From: Pseudomonas peli
Lineage (GTDB): Bacteria; Pseudomonadota; Gammaproteobacteria; Pseudomonadales; Pseudomonadaceae
Direction: 5' to 3'
Assembly (NCBI RefSeq): GCF_900099645.1
Contig: NZ_FMTL01000003.1
Span: 481,020 to 545,019, forward strand
DNA length: 64,000 bases
Shown: positions 36,624-46,201 of the stretch, one piece after another
How the letters are laid out: each line of letters starts with the position of its first letter
Position numbering within the stretch: position 1 is the stretch's first letter
The notes under the pieces: model-generated
Told to the model about the DNA's origin: nothing
The model's input: the letters and a program-made list of their open reading frames with translations, nothing else
Databases searched by the model: none
Position numbers and translations under genes: made by a program

Positions 36624-38084
36624 TTAGTCGTGCTTACCCAGCCCATGCAGCGCCAGCTTGGCATACAGCCCTGCGCGGGAAATTCCAAGGCGTTGCGCAG
36701 CCTGTTGGCGGTTGCCGGCTGTGGCCTGAAGGGCGTCGATCAGCGCCTGGCGTTCGGCCTGTGCCAGTTGCTCCGCCAATGTTTGCGACACGCTGGTCGC
36801 TGGCTGCGGTGCAGGGGTGTGCGCCGAGGGCGTCACCGGATCAACCAGCAGCGCCCGCGCAGCCGACGCATTCAGGCGCCCATCGACATCCAATTGCGCG
36901 CGCTCCAGCAGGTTGCGCAGCTCGCGCACATTGCCGCGCCAGGGTTGCGCGCTCAGCAGGGCGAGGGCGTCGTCGCTGACTTCCAGCGGGGCCTGAGTGG
37001 AGCGGTTGGCGATATCGTCGAGCAGGTGTTCCAGCAGCGCCGGAATATCTTCGCGGCGCTCACGCAGCGGCGGTACACGCAGGGTCAGCACGTTTAGGCG
37101 GTAGTAGAGGTCGTCGCGGAACTGCCCGGCGGCGACTTTGGCCTCTAGATCAATGTGCGTGGCAGCGATCACTCGCACATTCAACGGTTTGACCTGATTG
37201 GAGCCCAGCGGCTCAACCTCCTGCTCCTGCAATACGCGCAGCAGCTTGGCTTGCAGCGGCAGCGGTAGATCGCCGATTTCATCGAGAAACAGCGTGCCGC
37301 CGTTGGCCACCTCGAACTTGCCGATACGCGCCTTGCGATCTGCGCCGGTAAAGGCGCCGGGCGCGGTGCCGAACAGCTCGGCCTCGACCAGGGTTTCCGG
37401 AATGGCCGCGACGTTGACCGCGACAAACGGCCCGTTGGCCCGTGGCGACAGGTTGTGGATGCCTTGGGCCAGCAGCTCCTTGCCGGTGCCGGTTTCGCCG
37501 CGCAGCAGCACCGTGGCGTCCAGTTGTGCGGCGCGGCGGGCTTGGCGTTTGACTTCGCTGGCCGCCGTGCTGGCGCCGATAAATCCAGCAATGGTGTAAC
37601 GCGCGCGGCGCGCCTTGGCCAATTCGTGCTGGGTGGCGACCAGCTGGCTCTGCAGGGTATTGAATTTGGCCATCAACGGCTTGAGGTGACGGGCGCGGTC
37701 GAACAGCACAAAGCCCAGCGCGCCGACCAGGGTGCCGTCCTCATCGCGCAACGGAATACGGGTGACCACAAAGTGTTCGCTGCCGAAGGCCATCAGGTCG
37801 AGCATACTCGGCTGGCCGCTTTCCACCACTTCGCGCAAGCGGCTGGCTGGCAGCACGTCTTCGATCTCTTTGCCGAGCACGCTGCGCGGGTCGCTAATGC
37901 CAACCTTTTCGGCGTACTTGTCGTTGATCCAGACAATCCGCGCCTGGCGGTTGACCGCGATGGTGCCCTCGCATTGCGCGTTCAGGTGGTCGAACAACAG
38001 CGGCATGGCCACGGCGCGGAAGCGCTCGGGCGAAACACCAATGATCAGGCCGTGTTGGTCGAGGTCGTCGCGGGCAATGGCCAT
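36624..38084 (-). CDS. Sigma-54-dependent transcriptional activator with PAS domain
   Basis: The 486-residue enhancer-binding protein has an N-terminal PAS-like sensor (about 25-130, with GTIAVNRQARIVWINDKYAE). A central AAA+ ATPase follows: Walker A GETGTGKE near 197, sigma-54 contact GAFTGA near 245, Walker B GGTLFLDEIGDLP. A Fis-type HTH closes it (AGNRQQAAQRLGISRAGLYA). Its gene lies just upstream of a -24/-12 promoter and paired palindromes, so it most likely activates the GntP / CoA-transferase operon. The PAS ligand is unknown. Confidence 0.93.
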   Translation of the reverse strand: MAIARDDLDQHGLIIGVSPERFRAVAMPLLFDHLNAQCEGTIAVNRQARIVWINDKYAEKVGISDPRSVLGKEIEDVLPASRLREVVESGQPSMLDLMAFGSEHFVVTRIPLRDEDGTLVGALGFVLFDRARHLKPLMAKFNTLQSQLVATQHELAKARRARYTIAGFIGASTAASEVKRQARRAAQLDATVLLRGETGTGKELLAQGIHNLSPRANGPFVAVNVAAIPETLVEAELFGTAPGAFTGADRKARIGKFEVANGGTLFLDEIGDLPLPLQAKLLRVLQEQEVEPLGSNQVKPLNVRVIAATHIDLEAKVAAGQFRDDLYYRLNVLTLRVPPLRERREDIPALLEHLLDDIANRSTQAPLEVSDDALALLSAQPWRGNVRELRNLLERAQLDVDGRLNASAARALLVDPVTPSAHTPAPQPATSVSQTLAEQLAQAERQALIDALQATAGNRQQAAQRLGISRAGLYAKLALHGLGKHD

Positions 38085-38213
38085 GGGCGCAGTACATCCA
38101 GAATCAGGTGCGGCCGATTATGGGTGGCGCTGCGCGCAGGGGGCAACCGGAGGCGCTATGTACGTCGCCGGTAAGTGTCGAGTGCCATGTGCACGATCAG
38201 CCGCAGCTCTGCG

Positions 38214-39455
38214 TCACCGCGCCTGCAGCAGGTAATGACGCTTCTTGCCCAGGCTTAGCCGGCGGCCCAGCTGCCAGGCTTGCAACGGCTGGTCCGGGTT
38301 GCTCTGGCGTTCGCCATTCAACAGCAGACCGCCGCCGCTCGCCAGGCGGCGTACTGCGCTGCGTGAGGGCTGCAAGTTATGGCGCAGCAGCAGGTCGGTG
38401 AGGCTGAGACCGCCGGCCAGATCCTCCGCGCTAACGCTTAGCTGCGGTAGTTCGGTATCCGTTTCCTGCGCCGTGAACAGCGCCAGGGCGGTGGCTGCGG
38501 CGTCGCGTGCGGCCTGCTCACCATGGGCTAGGGCAGTGGTGGCGTTGGCCAGGATGATTTTCGCCTGGTTCAGCTCGGCGCCTTCGAGAGCGCTCAAGCG
38601 CGCTACCTCATCCAGCGGTAGTTCACTGAACAGGGCGAGAAAGCGCCCCACGTCAGCGTCATCGCAATTGCGCCAGAACTGCCAGAAGTCATACGGCGAG
38701 AGCTTGTCGCCATTCAGCCACACCGCGCCGCTGGCGGATTTGCCCATCTTGCGCCCGTCACGGGTGGTCAGCAGCGGCATGGTCAGGCCGAACAGCGGCT
38801 GGCTGCCCTGGCGCCGGCCCAGTTCCACGCCATTGATGATATTGGCCCACTGGTCGGCACCACCCAGTTGCAGGGTGCAATTGTGCCGGCGCGCCAGCTC
38901 AGTGAAGTCGTGGGCCTGCAGCAGGGTGTAGCCAAACTCCTGAAAGCTCAGCGAATGTTCACGCTCCAGGCGGTTGCGCACGGCGTCGAAGGTCAGCAGG
39001 CGGTTGATGGAAAAGTGCCGGCCGACCTGGTCGAGAAACTGCAGGTAGCCGATACCGTCCAGCCAGTCGGCGTTGTCCACCACCAGGCCGTCGCCGGGGC
39101 CATCGCCCAGCTGGATGTAGCGGGCAAAGCAGCCGGTAATCCCGGCGATGTTGTGCAGAATCTGCGCTTCCGTCAGCACCGGCCGGCTGCTGTCGCGAAA
39201 GCTTGGGTCGCCGATGCGTGTGGTGGCGCCGCCGATCAGCAGGATCGGTTTGTGCCCGGCGTGTTGCAGGTGGCGCATCAGCATCAAGGCTTGCAAATGG
39301 CCGACGTGCAGGCTGTCCGCCGTGGCATCGAAACCGAGGTAAAAGGTGATCGGGCCCTGGCTGAGCGCCAGGCGCAGGCCATCGAGGTCGGTGCTTTGGT
39401 GGATAAAACCACGGGCAGCGAGCTGGTCGAGTAGATCAAAGGTGTTACTGGGCAT
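38214..39455 (-). CDS. tyrS: Tyrosyl-tRNA synthetase
   Basis: The 413-residue class I enzyme has [20 protein letters not shown] (HIGH-type motif HVGH near residue 50), the KMGKS loop near 236 ([11 protein letters not shown]) and a C-terminal S4-like RNA-binding tail. Pseudomonas genomes commonly carry two tyrosyl enzymes; this length fits the TyrS type. AGGAGA lies 6 nt before the ATG. No T-box is visible in the 280-bp upstream region. Confidence 0.95.
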   Translation of the reverse strand: MPSNTFDLLDQLAARGFIHQSTDLDGLRLALSQGPITFYLGFDATADSLHVGHLQALMLMRHLQHAGHKPILLIGGATTRIGDPSFRDSSRPVLTEAQILHNIAGITGCFARYIQLGDGPGDGLVVDNADWLDGIGYLQFLDQVGRHFSINRLLTFDAVRNRLEREHSLSFQEFGYTLLQAHDFTELARRHNCTLQLGGADQWANIINGVELGRRQGSQPLFGLTMPLLTTRDGRKMGKSASGAVWLNGDKLSPYDFWQFWRNCDDADVGRFLALFSELPLDEVARLSALEGAELNQAKIILANATTALAHGEQAARDAAATALALFTAQETDTELPQLSVSAEDLAGGLSLTDLLLRHNLQPSRSAVRRLASGGGLLLNGERQSNPDQPLQAWQLGRRLSLGKKRHYLLQAR

Positions 39456-39735
39456 AAGTGTCTCCTGGTTAAGGCAAAGGCCTGAGGAGACTGGAGTGGG
39501 GGTGTGCTATCCGGGCCGCCTCAGGCGGTTCGGACATGCAACAACGCATCTACCGCCTGGTGAGAGGGGGCAGGGCGTAATAAAACGCGGAAATTGGGCA
39601 AATGTGCGTGTGCATGGGGCGGCACTTTAAGGGCTTTGGCGGGCAAGTCAACCGCCCGTGATCGGCGGTTCGCACGTTGCCTATCTGGTCAAGGCCCTGG
39701 CAGTTGAGGCACAGTGAGCCATCAAACCGCCACCC

Positions 39736-40830
39736 ATGCAGCGCCGGGCCATGTTTTTTCGACCGCGAACCAAACCGGGCAGTGACAGCAACGCCGCCGT
39801 CGACGACTTGCAGGACGTTGGTCAGCGTTCGTTGATCCGTATGATCTTTGCCAGTACCGGGCTGACCCTCGGAGTGTTCTGCGCGCTGCAATTTATGGCC
39901 GGTAACTACCTGTTCGCCAGTTTCGAGTTGGTTGCCACCGCAACGTTACTGTGGGGCGCCTGGCGGATTGTCCGGGTGCGCAACCTATTGCCCTGGATCT
40001 ACCTTTACCTGGTGCCGACCTTCAGCTTTCTGCTGTACATCATCGTTATCCCCAACGCCTCGAAAACCGCCTTTGTCTGGGTCTACAGCATTCCTGTGCT
40101 GTCCTACCTGCTGCTCGGGCTCAAGCGCGGCAGCTTGCTGTCACTGCCTTTTGTGATCGGCGCTTGCCTGCTGTACCTGTACACCTACCCGGTTCAGCGC
40201 GATGCCGAAAGCCTGATCGACCTGGGTAACGCCGTGTTTTGCGGTGTGATGATTCTGGTCTTCGTCTACCTCTACGAAGCCCGGCGCGCCACTGCCTACC
40301 AAAAGTTGCAGCATATGGCGCGCACCGATGCGCTGACTGGTGTGGCCAGCCGTGGCAGCTTCCAACAAAGCCTGGAGCAGAGCATCCGCGAGGCGAAACG
40401 CAGCCAGGCCAAGCTGGTGCTGGTGGTATTGGATATCGACTATTTCAAGGCGGTGAATGACCAGTACGGCCACGATGCTGGCGATCAAGCGCTGCGGCAC
40501 ATCTGCAACAGCCTCAGCCATCGGCTGCGGTCCACCGATACGCTGGGTCGCCTGGGGGGTGAAGAGTTTGGCCTGCTGCTGCGCAACACCGATGGCCGCG
40601 GCGCCGAACCCTTGGTGGAAAACCTGCGTGCGCAACTGTGTAGCCAACCGATGCGTTATGGCAGCCAGGACATTCCCTTGTCCGCCACCTTCGGCCTTGC
40701 CGAGTGGCCCGCCGATGGCAGTAGCGCCGAGCAGCTTTACCGCTGCGCCGACCAGCGCCTGTATCGCGGTAAAGAGCAGGGCCGTAACTGCGTGGTTGGT
40801 CGGCACAGTGCCGAGCATGTCGGCGAGTAA
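39736..40830 (+). CDS. Membrane diguanylate cyclase (GGDEF protein)
   Basis: The 364-residue protein has about six membrane helices in the first 185 residues, then a GGDEF domain (about 195-355). VLDIDYFKAVNDQYGHDAGD binds metal and substrate, and LGRLGGEEFG is the active-site loop. The RSTD sequence five residues before GGEEF is a complete inhibitory RxxD site, so feedback inhibition by c-di-GMP is expected. The alternative start at 39751 is equally possible. The gene is divergent from tyrS. Confidence 0.87.
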   Translation: MQRRAMFFRPRTKPGSDSNAAVDDLQDVGQRSLIRMIFASTGLTLGVFCALQFMAGNYLFASFELVATATLLWGAWRIVRVRNLLPWIYLYLVPTFSFLLYIIVIPNASKTAFVWVYSIPVLSYLLLGLKRGSLLSLPFVIGACLLYLYTYPVQRDAESLIDLGNAVFCGVMILVFVYLYEARRATAYQKLQHMARTDALTGVASRGSFQQSLEQSIREAKRSQAKLVLVVLDIDYFKAVNDQYGHDAGDQALRHICNSLSHRLRSTDTLGRLGGEEFGLLLRNTDGRGAEPLVENLRAQLCSQPMRYGSQDIPLSATFGLAEWPADGSSAEQLYRCADQRLYRGKEQGRNCVVGRHSAEHVGE

Positions 40831-40965
40831 CGTCGCTGCATGGTAATCGGTCATAGCGCCTCTGTTACGCCGTCTACACTCAGATCGGCCCATCGATTAA
40901 TCGCTGCGTCGGCATGCCCGCGGGCGACTTCCTTGGCGAAGTAACGGGTCAAACAGGGACTTTTA

Positions 40966-41727
40966 ATGACCGTTCTGTCTGCCTTTCTCAAGCAGGTGAT
41001 CAAACTCTGGTACTCCCCCGATCTAGCCCTGATTGGGCAGCGCCGCGAGCGCCGTATGCGCATGCGGGCCAGCCTGGTCTTGCTGCTGGTGGGCAGCTTC
41101 TGGGGCATCTTCTTCAGCCTGCGTGGGCAGTGGGGGGTTGCCTTGATGGACCTGGCGATGATCCTTTGCGGCATCGGTGTGTTCACCCTGACGCTGCGCA
41201 ACCAGGTGCGCCAGGCCAATATGTTGCTGTTCGGCGTGATCATTTTGGTGATCGTTGGCACCACCCTGTTGATGGACCCGCACACCGCCGCCGCGCCGCG
41301 CGCCACGCATCTGTACCTGCTGCCGATTGCCGTCGCTGCGCTGATGGCTTTTCGCGATGAGCCGATCTGGTTGCGCTATGGCGTTGCCTTGCTCTGCCTG
41401 AGTTTGTTTACCGCCCTGGCCTCTTCATCCTGGAGCCCGACAACGGCTTATCACCTTCCGGATGAGGTACGGATCAGCGGCTCCTGGGTGCAGGGCATTG
41501 CCGCCATGCTGATGCTGTTTGTGCTGTTGCACATTCTGCAAAGCGATACCGTTGAACGCTCGATGCTCGATGCTCGACAGCGACCTCGACGTAGCACTGC
41601 GCGAGCAGCAGTTTGTGCTGCACTACCAGCCTCAGCTCGACAGCACTGGCAAGGTCATTGGCGCCGAAGTGTTGATCCGCTGGCAACACCCCGTGCGCGG
41701 CTTGCTCGGTCCCGGCGAGTTTATTGA
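40966..41727 (+). pseudogene. N-terminal membrane part of a broken GGDEF-EAL protein
   Basis: About 200 residues with five or six membrane helices ([20 protein letters not shown] onward) run in frame to about 41575, after which the frame becomes an unrelated Arg/Ala-rich tail. AGGGA precedes the ATG. The next frame, starting within the junction, encodes a complete EAL domain. A GGDEF domain would be expected between the two halves and is absent. The GCTCGAT repeats at the junction suggest deletion between short direct repeats. Confidence 0.7.
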
Positions 41728-42334
41728 CCATGCAGAAAAGACCGGGATGATCATCCCCATCGGCCAATGGGTGCTGGAGCAGGCTGTTCGCCAGCTGCGC
41801 TGTTGGAAGGACGACCCACGCTACGCCGACATCGGTTTGGCGGTGAATATCAGCCAGAAGCAGTTTCGCCAAAGCAATTTTGTGGCGGACATACTGCGGC
41901 TGATCGACGAGCACGCCATCGACGCCCGCCGCCTCGACTTGGAACTGACCGAAACCCTGATCGTGCAAGACATCGACGACCTGCTGCGGAAGATGAACGC
42001 CCTGGTCGAGCGCGGCGTGCGCTTCTCCCTGGACGACTTCGGCACCGGCTTCTCGTCCCTCAGTCACCTCAAACGCTTGCCCCTCAACACCCTGAAAATC
42101 GACCGCTCATTCGTCTGCGACCTGCTCACCGACACCAGCAGCCAAACCATCGTGCGCACCGTTATCGCCCTGGCACAAAGCATGGGCATGAACGTGATTG
42201 CCGAAGGTGTAGAAACCGACGCGCAGCAGCAGGTTTTGCTCAGTAACGGCTGCATGCAGTTTCAGGGCTACCTGTTCAGCAAGCCGCTGCCCTTGCAAGC
42301 GTTTACTGCGTTTGTGGAGAGGCAAAATGGTTGA
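41570..42334 (+). CDS. EAL domain (c-di-GMP phosphodiesterase), C-terminal half of the broken gene
   Basis: About 254 residues from [20 protein letters not shown] to the end form a full EAL domain. The signature reads EVLIRWQHP (EVL variant of EAL). [18 protein letters not shown] is loop 6 and [11 protein letters not shown] near the end is intact, so the catalytic set appears present. It is in a different frame from the membrane half upstream. No ribosome site precedes the ATG at 41570, so expression may need frameshifting or reinitiation. This is probably a remnant. Confidence 0.7.
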   Translation: MLDSDLDVALREQQFVLHYQPQLDSTGKVIGAEVLIRWQHPVRGLLGPGEFIDHAEKTGMIIPIGQWVLEQAVRQLRCWKDDPRYADIGLAVNISQKQFRQSNFVADILRLIDEHAIDARRLDLELTETLIVQDIDDLLRKMNALVERGVRFSLDDFGTGFSSLSHLKRLPLNTLKIDRSFVCDLLTDTSSQTIVRTVIALAQSMGMNVIAEGVETDAQQQVLLSNGCMQFQGYLFSKPLPLQAFTAFVERQNG

Positions 42335-42369
42335 AGAGTAGATATGAAGTCGATACAGGTAGAAACGCA

Positions 42370-42397
42370 AAAGCCGCGCAGTGCGCGGCTTTTTATT
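42370..42397 (-). terminator. Terminator of the former tRNA-Met gene
   Basis: AAGCCGCGC and GCGCGGCTT pair, with T-runs on both sides. It lies directly after the CCA end of the tRNA fragment in the minus direction and also suits the convergent EAL gene. Confidence 0.75.
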
Positions 42398-42442
42398 TGG
42401 TGGGCCCACACGGACTCGAACCGTGGACCAAAGGATTATGAG
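42398..42442 (-). mobile_element. 3' fragment of tRNA-Met(CAT): attachment site at the left end of the island
   Basis: Read on the minus strand, the 45 bp begin in the anticodon loop (CTCATAATCC). They continue through the variable loop and T arm (GGTTCGAGTCC) and end GGGCCCACCA, including the encoded CCA. The 5' half of a tRNA does not follow. Such a partial copy next to an integrase gene is the classical mark of integration at a tRNA 3' end; the intact tRNA should be at the opposite end of the element. Confidence 0.85.
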
Positions 42443-42569
42443 ACAGTAAAAAGCACGTTTCTGGTCGTTTCCCAGCGTCTCCCGAAAAAAGCCGATTTAG
42501 CGCGTTATCCTAAATTCAAGGGGTTAGGTGTTTCCCCTTGGTTCTGGGTATGGCCGGTCATGCCCTAAG

Positions 42570-42593
42570 AAACGGTACGCAAAACGGTACGCA
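42570..42593. repeat. Tandem 12-bp direct repeat before the integrase gene
   Basis: AAACGGTACGCA occurs twice head to tail (42570-42581 and 42582-42593), ending 3 bp before the integrase ATG and about 130 bp from the attachment fragment. It is a candidate arm-type integrase site or an operator for the integrase gene. Confidence 0.55.
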
Positions 42594-42596
42594 GAA

Positions 42597-44060
42597 ATGG
42601 CAGAGGCATCGGGTAAGGCGAGTAGTAGGAAATTTCTGACAGATGTGGAGCTGAAGGCGCTTAAGCCTGGTCAGACTGCAACCGATTCACTGCCAGGCCG
42701 AGGTAGTGGATCAATCTTGTTCGAGTGCCGTGCTTCAGGAGCTGTTGAAGGGTACTACCGCCGCCGCGATGGCGGGGGCCAGAAGATCAAGCTAGGGGTC
42801 TTCAAGAAAACACCCAAGAGCCCCGGCCTCTTACTTACTGAACTTCGCGAGCAAGCGGTACGTTACGCAAAGATCGCGGCAGAGCATGGCGACATTAAGG
42901 CTTACCTAGCCAGATGTGCTGCCGAGGAAGAGGTCGAGCAAGCAGAACGCCAGCGCCAGCTGCATGAGCAGCAGCGACTTGCTGCAATAGAGGCGTCAAA
43001 AGGCACTTTGTCCGAATTGTTTCGGGATTACATTGAAGACCGTCGCCGTGATGGTGTTTCAGCTGCGCAGATCAAGGAGTTCGAGCGTGTGCTGTCTAAG
43101 GATCTGGAAGGCGAGAAAGTTGTAGCCGTGAGCAAGGAAGGCCAAGAGGAACGGCTCGACATCATGAATATGAAGGCCAAGGATGTCAGGCCGGAGCATG
43201 TGAATCTTCTGCTGAAACCAATCTGGGACAGGGGAGCTGGGCGTCAGACGGGCAAGGTTCGTTCGTTTCTTGTAGCTGCTTTCAATTTTGGCTTGAAAGC
43301 TGAGCATCATATCGACCGAAGCAGTGCTAAAAGCTACGGACTTCAGATGAATCCTGCGGATCCAGTGACTGTCCCGAACACTTCAAAGCCTGGCGAGCGC
43401 TCCTTGACTGATAAGGAGCTGAAGCAGTTTTGGTACACCATCACCAAGGTCGATTCGGTTGGTGCAATTATGGCGCGTGTCTTTCACTTTGCTTTTGCTA
43501 CTGCAGGGCAGCGTCCCCTCCAGTTTATCCGTGAGCCCTGGACCAGCTACAACCTTCAAAAGAAGTATTTGAAGATCATCGATAGCAAAGGGCGTGGCAG
43601 TAAAAAACGTGCACACTTCGTTCCCTTAAGCCGCAGGGCCTTGCAGGTACTCGAACAGGTTCGTGCCCTGCAGTCTCCAGGGGCCGTATACCCCTGGAGT
43701 GTTGGTGGACAAAAGCCGATTCACGCGTCCAGTTTGTCTCATGCTGTGAGCGAGTGGTTTGCTACTGACCACGCCAAAATGAACGGCCAGCCCATTCCAA
43801 AATTTAGCCCACGTGATATTCGGCGCACATGCACACAGTTCATGCAGCGTAACGGCATCAAGGATTTCGATAGTGACGCGTTGCAGTCACACGGACAAAC
43901 AGGTGTTGTCGTTACGCACTATCGCAATAACCCTGAAGCGAAATTGCCTCAGATGCGCCCGACCATGGAGGCTTTCGATGCCGTGCTTAGCCGCCTGCTC
44001 GATAGTCCTGATGAGGATGAGCATCAGGCTGAGCAGCTGGATTTGTTCGAAAATAGATAA
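42597..44060 (+). CDS. Tyrosine integrase of the genomic island
   Basis: The 487-residue protein has an N-terminal arm-binding domain (RKFLTDVELKALKPG, LPGRGSGSILF) and a central Glu/Gln-rich coiled stretch (about 105-140). The C-terminal catalytic domain has ATAGQRPLQFIREPW with the first Arg, FSPRDIRRTCTQFMQ as the second box, and HGQTGVVVTHYRN with the terminal His and Tyr. I choose the ATG at 42597 over the frame-opening start at 42528. It adjoins the tRNA fragment and presumably mediates integration and excision there. Confidence 0.9.
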   Translation: MAEASGKASSRKFLTDVELKALKPGQTATDSLPGRGSGSILFECRASGAVEGYYRRRDGGGQKIKLGVFKKTPKSPGLLLTELREQAVRYAKIAAEHGDIKAYLARCAAEEEVEQAERQRQLHEQQRLAAIEASKGTLSELFRDYIEDRRRDGVSAAQIKEFERVLSKDLEGEKVVAVSKEGQEERLDIMNMKAKDVRPEHVNLLLKPIWDRGAGRQTGKVRSFLVAAFNFGLKAEHHIDRSSAKSYGLQMNPADPVTVPNTSKPGERSLTDKELKQFWYTITKVDSVGAIMARVFHFAFATAGQRPLQFIREPWTSYNLQKKYLKIIDSKGRGSKKRAHFVPLSRRALQVLEQVRALQSPGAVYPWSVGGQKPIHASSLSHAVSEWFATDHAKMNGQPIPKFSPRDIRRTCTQFMQRNGIKDFDSDALQSHGQTGVVVTHYRNNPEAKLPQMRPTMEAFDAVLSRLLDSPDEDEHQAEQLDLFENR

Positions 44061-44302
44061 GTTTCAGGAAAGTCAAGTATTTTGTTGCGCGGCCTTGGTT
44101 GCTGTGGAAATATACAGGTGTGAGGTTATCCGGAGCCTCTAGGTTTGCTGCTGTGACGTTGTCTACTTGATGCGCAGCGGAATTGGAAAAGTAGAACTAA
44201 TGCCTTGAAGGCAAGATCCGGCAGAGCAGTCAGCTATGAGGAACGCATTACCACCGCAGTGCCCACATGAATCCACCAGCCTCTCTTTCTGGGAGGTGGG
44301 TT

Positions 44303-44485
44303 ATGTCTGAGATGATCCTTCTGGACTTCAATGCGGTTAGCCGCAAAGTCGGATTGAGTCGTAAAACTATCTACTGCCGTATCCGAGAGGGTGACTTCCC
44401 GAAACAGGTCAAGATAGGCCGAGCAAGCCGCTGGCTTCAGCATGAGGTTGACGACTGGATAATCAGCGCAGCTGCAGCGAGATAG
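44303..44485 (+). CDS. AlpA-family regulator
   Basis: The 60-residue protein is a MerR-like HTH of the AlpA type: VSRKVGLSRKTIYCRIREGD, then FPKQVKIGRASRWLQHEVDD. AlpA proteins of integrated elements typically switch on excision functions. GGGAGG is 6 nt before the ATG at 44303, which excludes the longer frame from 44267. A terminator follows. The 242 bp between the integrase and this gene hold no gene I can recognise. Confidence 0.85.
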   Translation: MSEMILLDFNAVSRKVGLSRKTIYCRIREGDFPKQVKIGRASRWLQHEVDDWIISAAAAR

Positions 44486-44492
44486 CAAAGAG

Positions 44493-44518
44493 GCCGGTCA
44501 AGTGACCGGCATTTTTTT
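44493..44518 (+). terminator. Terminator of the AlpA gene
   Basis: GCCGGTC and GACCGGC pair around a 4-nt loop, followed by ATTTTTTT. Confidence 0.85.
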
Positions 44519-44767
44519 GCCTGAAAGGACCATAGGACTTTTGATCCTATGATCTCAGGTCGAATAAGGCGGGTGGCTGTAGAGCCTCTGTAGCGTTCCT
44601 AATTACAAAAATGACTGATACGGCCAACACAAGGCTTTTGCTGGTCTGCAGTGGCTGGGCTTTCCCATTCATGCGGTGTTGCTGCATGCGGGTGATGGAG
44701 TCGCTATTACCGACCCATCTACTAGAGTTGAGAGTGAAGCGTTACGTGCAAGCTTGTCTGTGACGCT

Positions 44768-46144
44768 TTGATCGCCAAACCCCTTAATGCTCAAGTGGCT
44801 CGGGCGCACATAAAGGTTCACCTTGCTCTGCACGAAGCGGCTAAAAGACTCGCTAATCATGACGCTTTAACAGGGCTTCCAAATCGCGCGCTACTTCAGG
44901 ATCGAACTGAGCAGGCTTTGCAGAAAGCGCGCCGCAACAATACTCGCGTGGCTATGCTCTTGCTGGATTTGGATAATTTTAAATTGCTTAATGATTCGTT
45001 AGGCCATTCAGTGGGCGATGATTTGCTTAAGGATGTTGCAGATCGTTTAGATGAAGTGTCAAGAAGTTTGGATACAGTGAGCAGGCAGGGTGGTGATGAG
45101 TTTGTTGTTCTTTTGCCTGAGATTACCAATTTCGATGCTGTAAGTGATTTTGCTGAGCGGCTTTTAGTTGCGATTAACTCACCATTCTCAATTAAAGGGA
45201 GTCGCTATGACTTGAGTGTCAGCATCGGAATAAGCCTATATCCGGATGATGCAAATGATGCTGAATCATTATATCGCCATGCTGATGCCGCAATGTACCA
45301 AGCAAAAATCGATGGGCGTAATCGCTACCGCTTTTTTTCTGCAGATATTGAGCAGTCTATACGTGGGCGCCATCTGCTTGAACAACACATGCGCAGTGCC
45401 TTGGATGCACGAGTTTTTGAGGTTTTTTATCAAGCAAAAGTAATTGCTGATGAGAACAAGATTGTTGGTATGGAAGCTTTGTTGCGCTGGCGTGGTGAAG
45501 ATGATGAGTTAATTTCGCCGGCAGAGTTTATCCCCTTAGCTGAAGAAACCGGCTTGATCATTCCGTTAGGAAAGTATGTGCTGCAGCAGGCGTGTTTTGA
45601 TGCTAAATCGCTTATAGATCAAGGCGCCAATATTATTGTTAGCGTCAATATATCGGCTGTGCAGTTTCGAGAGGAGTCATTCTTGCAGATGGTGCAGGAA
45701 TCTCTGCAGGTGTCAGGTCTTAAATCGTGCTTTCTTGAGTTGGAAATTACCGAAGGCGTACTTGCTAAGAACATACAGCGAACCCAGCAGTTGCTGTCAT
45801 CATTGAGAGCTTTAGGGGTTCGTATTGCGCTTGATGACTTTGGTACGGGTTATTCCAGTCTCACTTACCTTAAGAGTTTCCCGTTGGATGTTTTAAAAAT
45901 CGATCAAGGTTTCGTGCGTGACATGTTGATCGATAAGAGTGATGCGGTAATCGTTGATGCGATTGTTAGGATTTCTCAAGCGTTTGAGTTGGAGTTGGTG
46001 GCCGAGGGTGTTGAAACACTGGAGCAGGTATCTGCCTTGCAGTCATTAGGTTGCCGTATTATGCAGGGGTATTTATATTCAAAGCCTATAGCTTTTGAGG
46101 AGTTTGTTGCCTTGCTTCATTCTGGTAAGTTTGGTTTTAAATAG
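44768..46144 (+). CDS. 5'-truncated REC-GGDEF-EAL signalling protein
   Basis: The open frame starts abruptly with IAKPLNAQVARAHIKVHLAL, the last helix of a receiver domain leading into a GGDEF domain. GGDEF is intact (RQGGDEFV, inhibitory site RSLD five residues before), as is EAL (GMEALLRW, DDFGTGYSSLTYLKSF, VAEGVETLEQV). No ATG precedes the GGDEF core; TTG at 44768 is the only start and has no ribosome site. At 44611 a separate frame opens MTDTANTRLLLV, like a receiver N-terminus, so most of the receiver was probably deleted and the frame broken. Codons are AT-richer than in the chromosome to the left. Confidence 0.75.
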   Translation: MIAKPLNAQVARAHIKVHLALHEAAKRLANHDALTGLPNRALLQDRTEQALQKARRNNTRVAMLLLDLDNFKLLNDSLGHSVGDDLLKDVADRLDEVSRSLDTVSRQGGDEFVVLLPEITNFDAVSDFAERLLVAINSPFSIKGSRYDLSVSIGISLYPDDANDAESLYRHADAAMYQAKIDGRNRYRFFSADIEQSIRGRHLLEQHMRSALDARVFEVFYQAKVIADENKIVGMEALLRWRGEDDELISPAEFIPLAEETGLIIPLGKYVLQQACFDAKSLIDQGANIIVSVNISAVQFREESFLQMVQESLQVSGLKSCFLELEITEGVLAKNIQRTQQLLSSLRALGVRIALDDFGTGYSSLTYLKSFPLDVLKIDQGFVRDMLIDKSDAVIVDAIVRISQAFELELVAEGVETLEQVSALQSLGCRIMQGYLYSKPIAFEEFVALLHSGKFGFK

Positions 46145-46201
46145 TCTCTTGGTTTTTCTTTCGGGTTTTTATGAGTCGTATTGGAATGCAGTGGCTATGC
46201 A

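Noticed and set aside
39456..39735. T-box or attenuator before tyrS
   Set aside because: I find no specifier loop or T-box sequence; only a short CCGCC/GGCGG hairpin without a T-run.
42398..42442. Intact tRNA-Met gene
   Set aside because: Only the 3' portion from the anticodon loop is present; the D arm and 5' acceptor strand are missing.
44267..44302. Upstream ATG of the AlpA gene as the start
   Set aside because: A strong GGGAGG ribosome site fits the ATG at 44303; the extra residues do not belong to the HTH.
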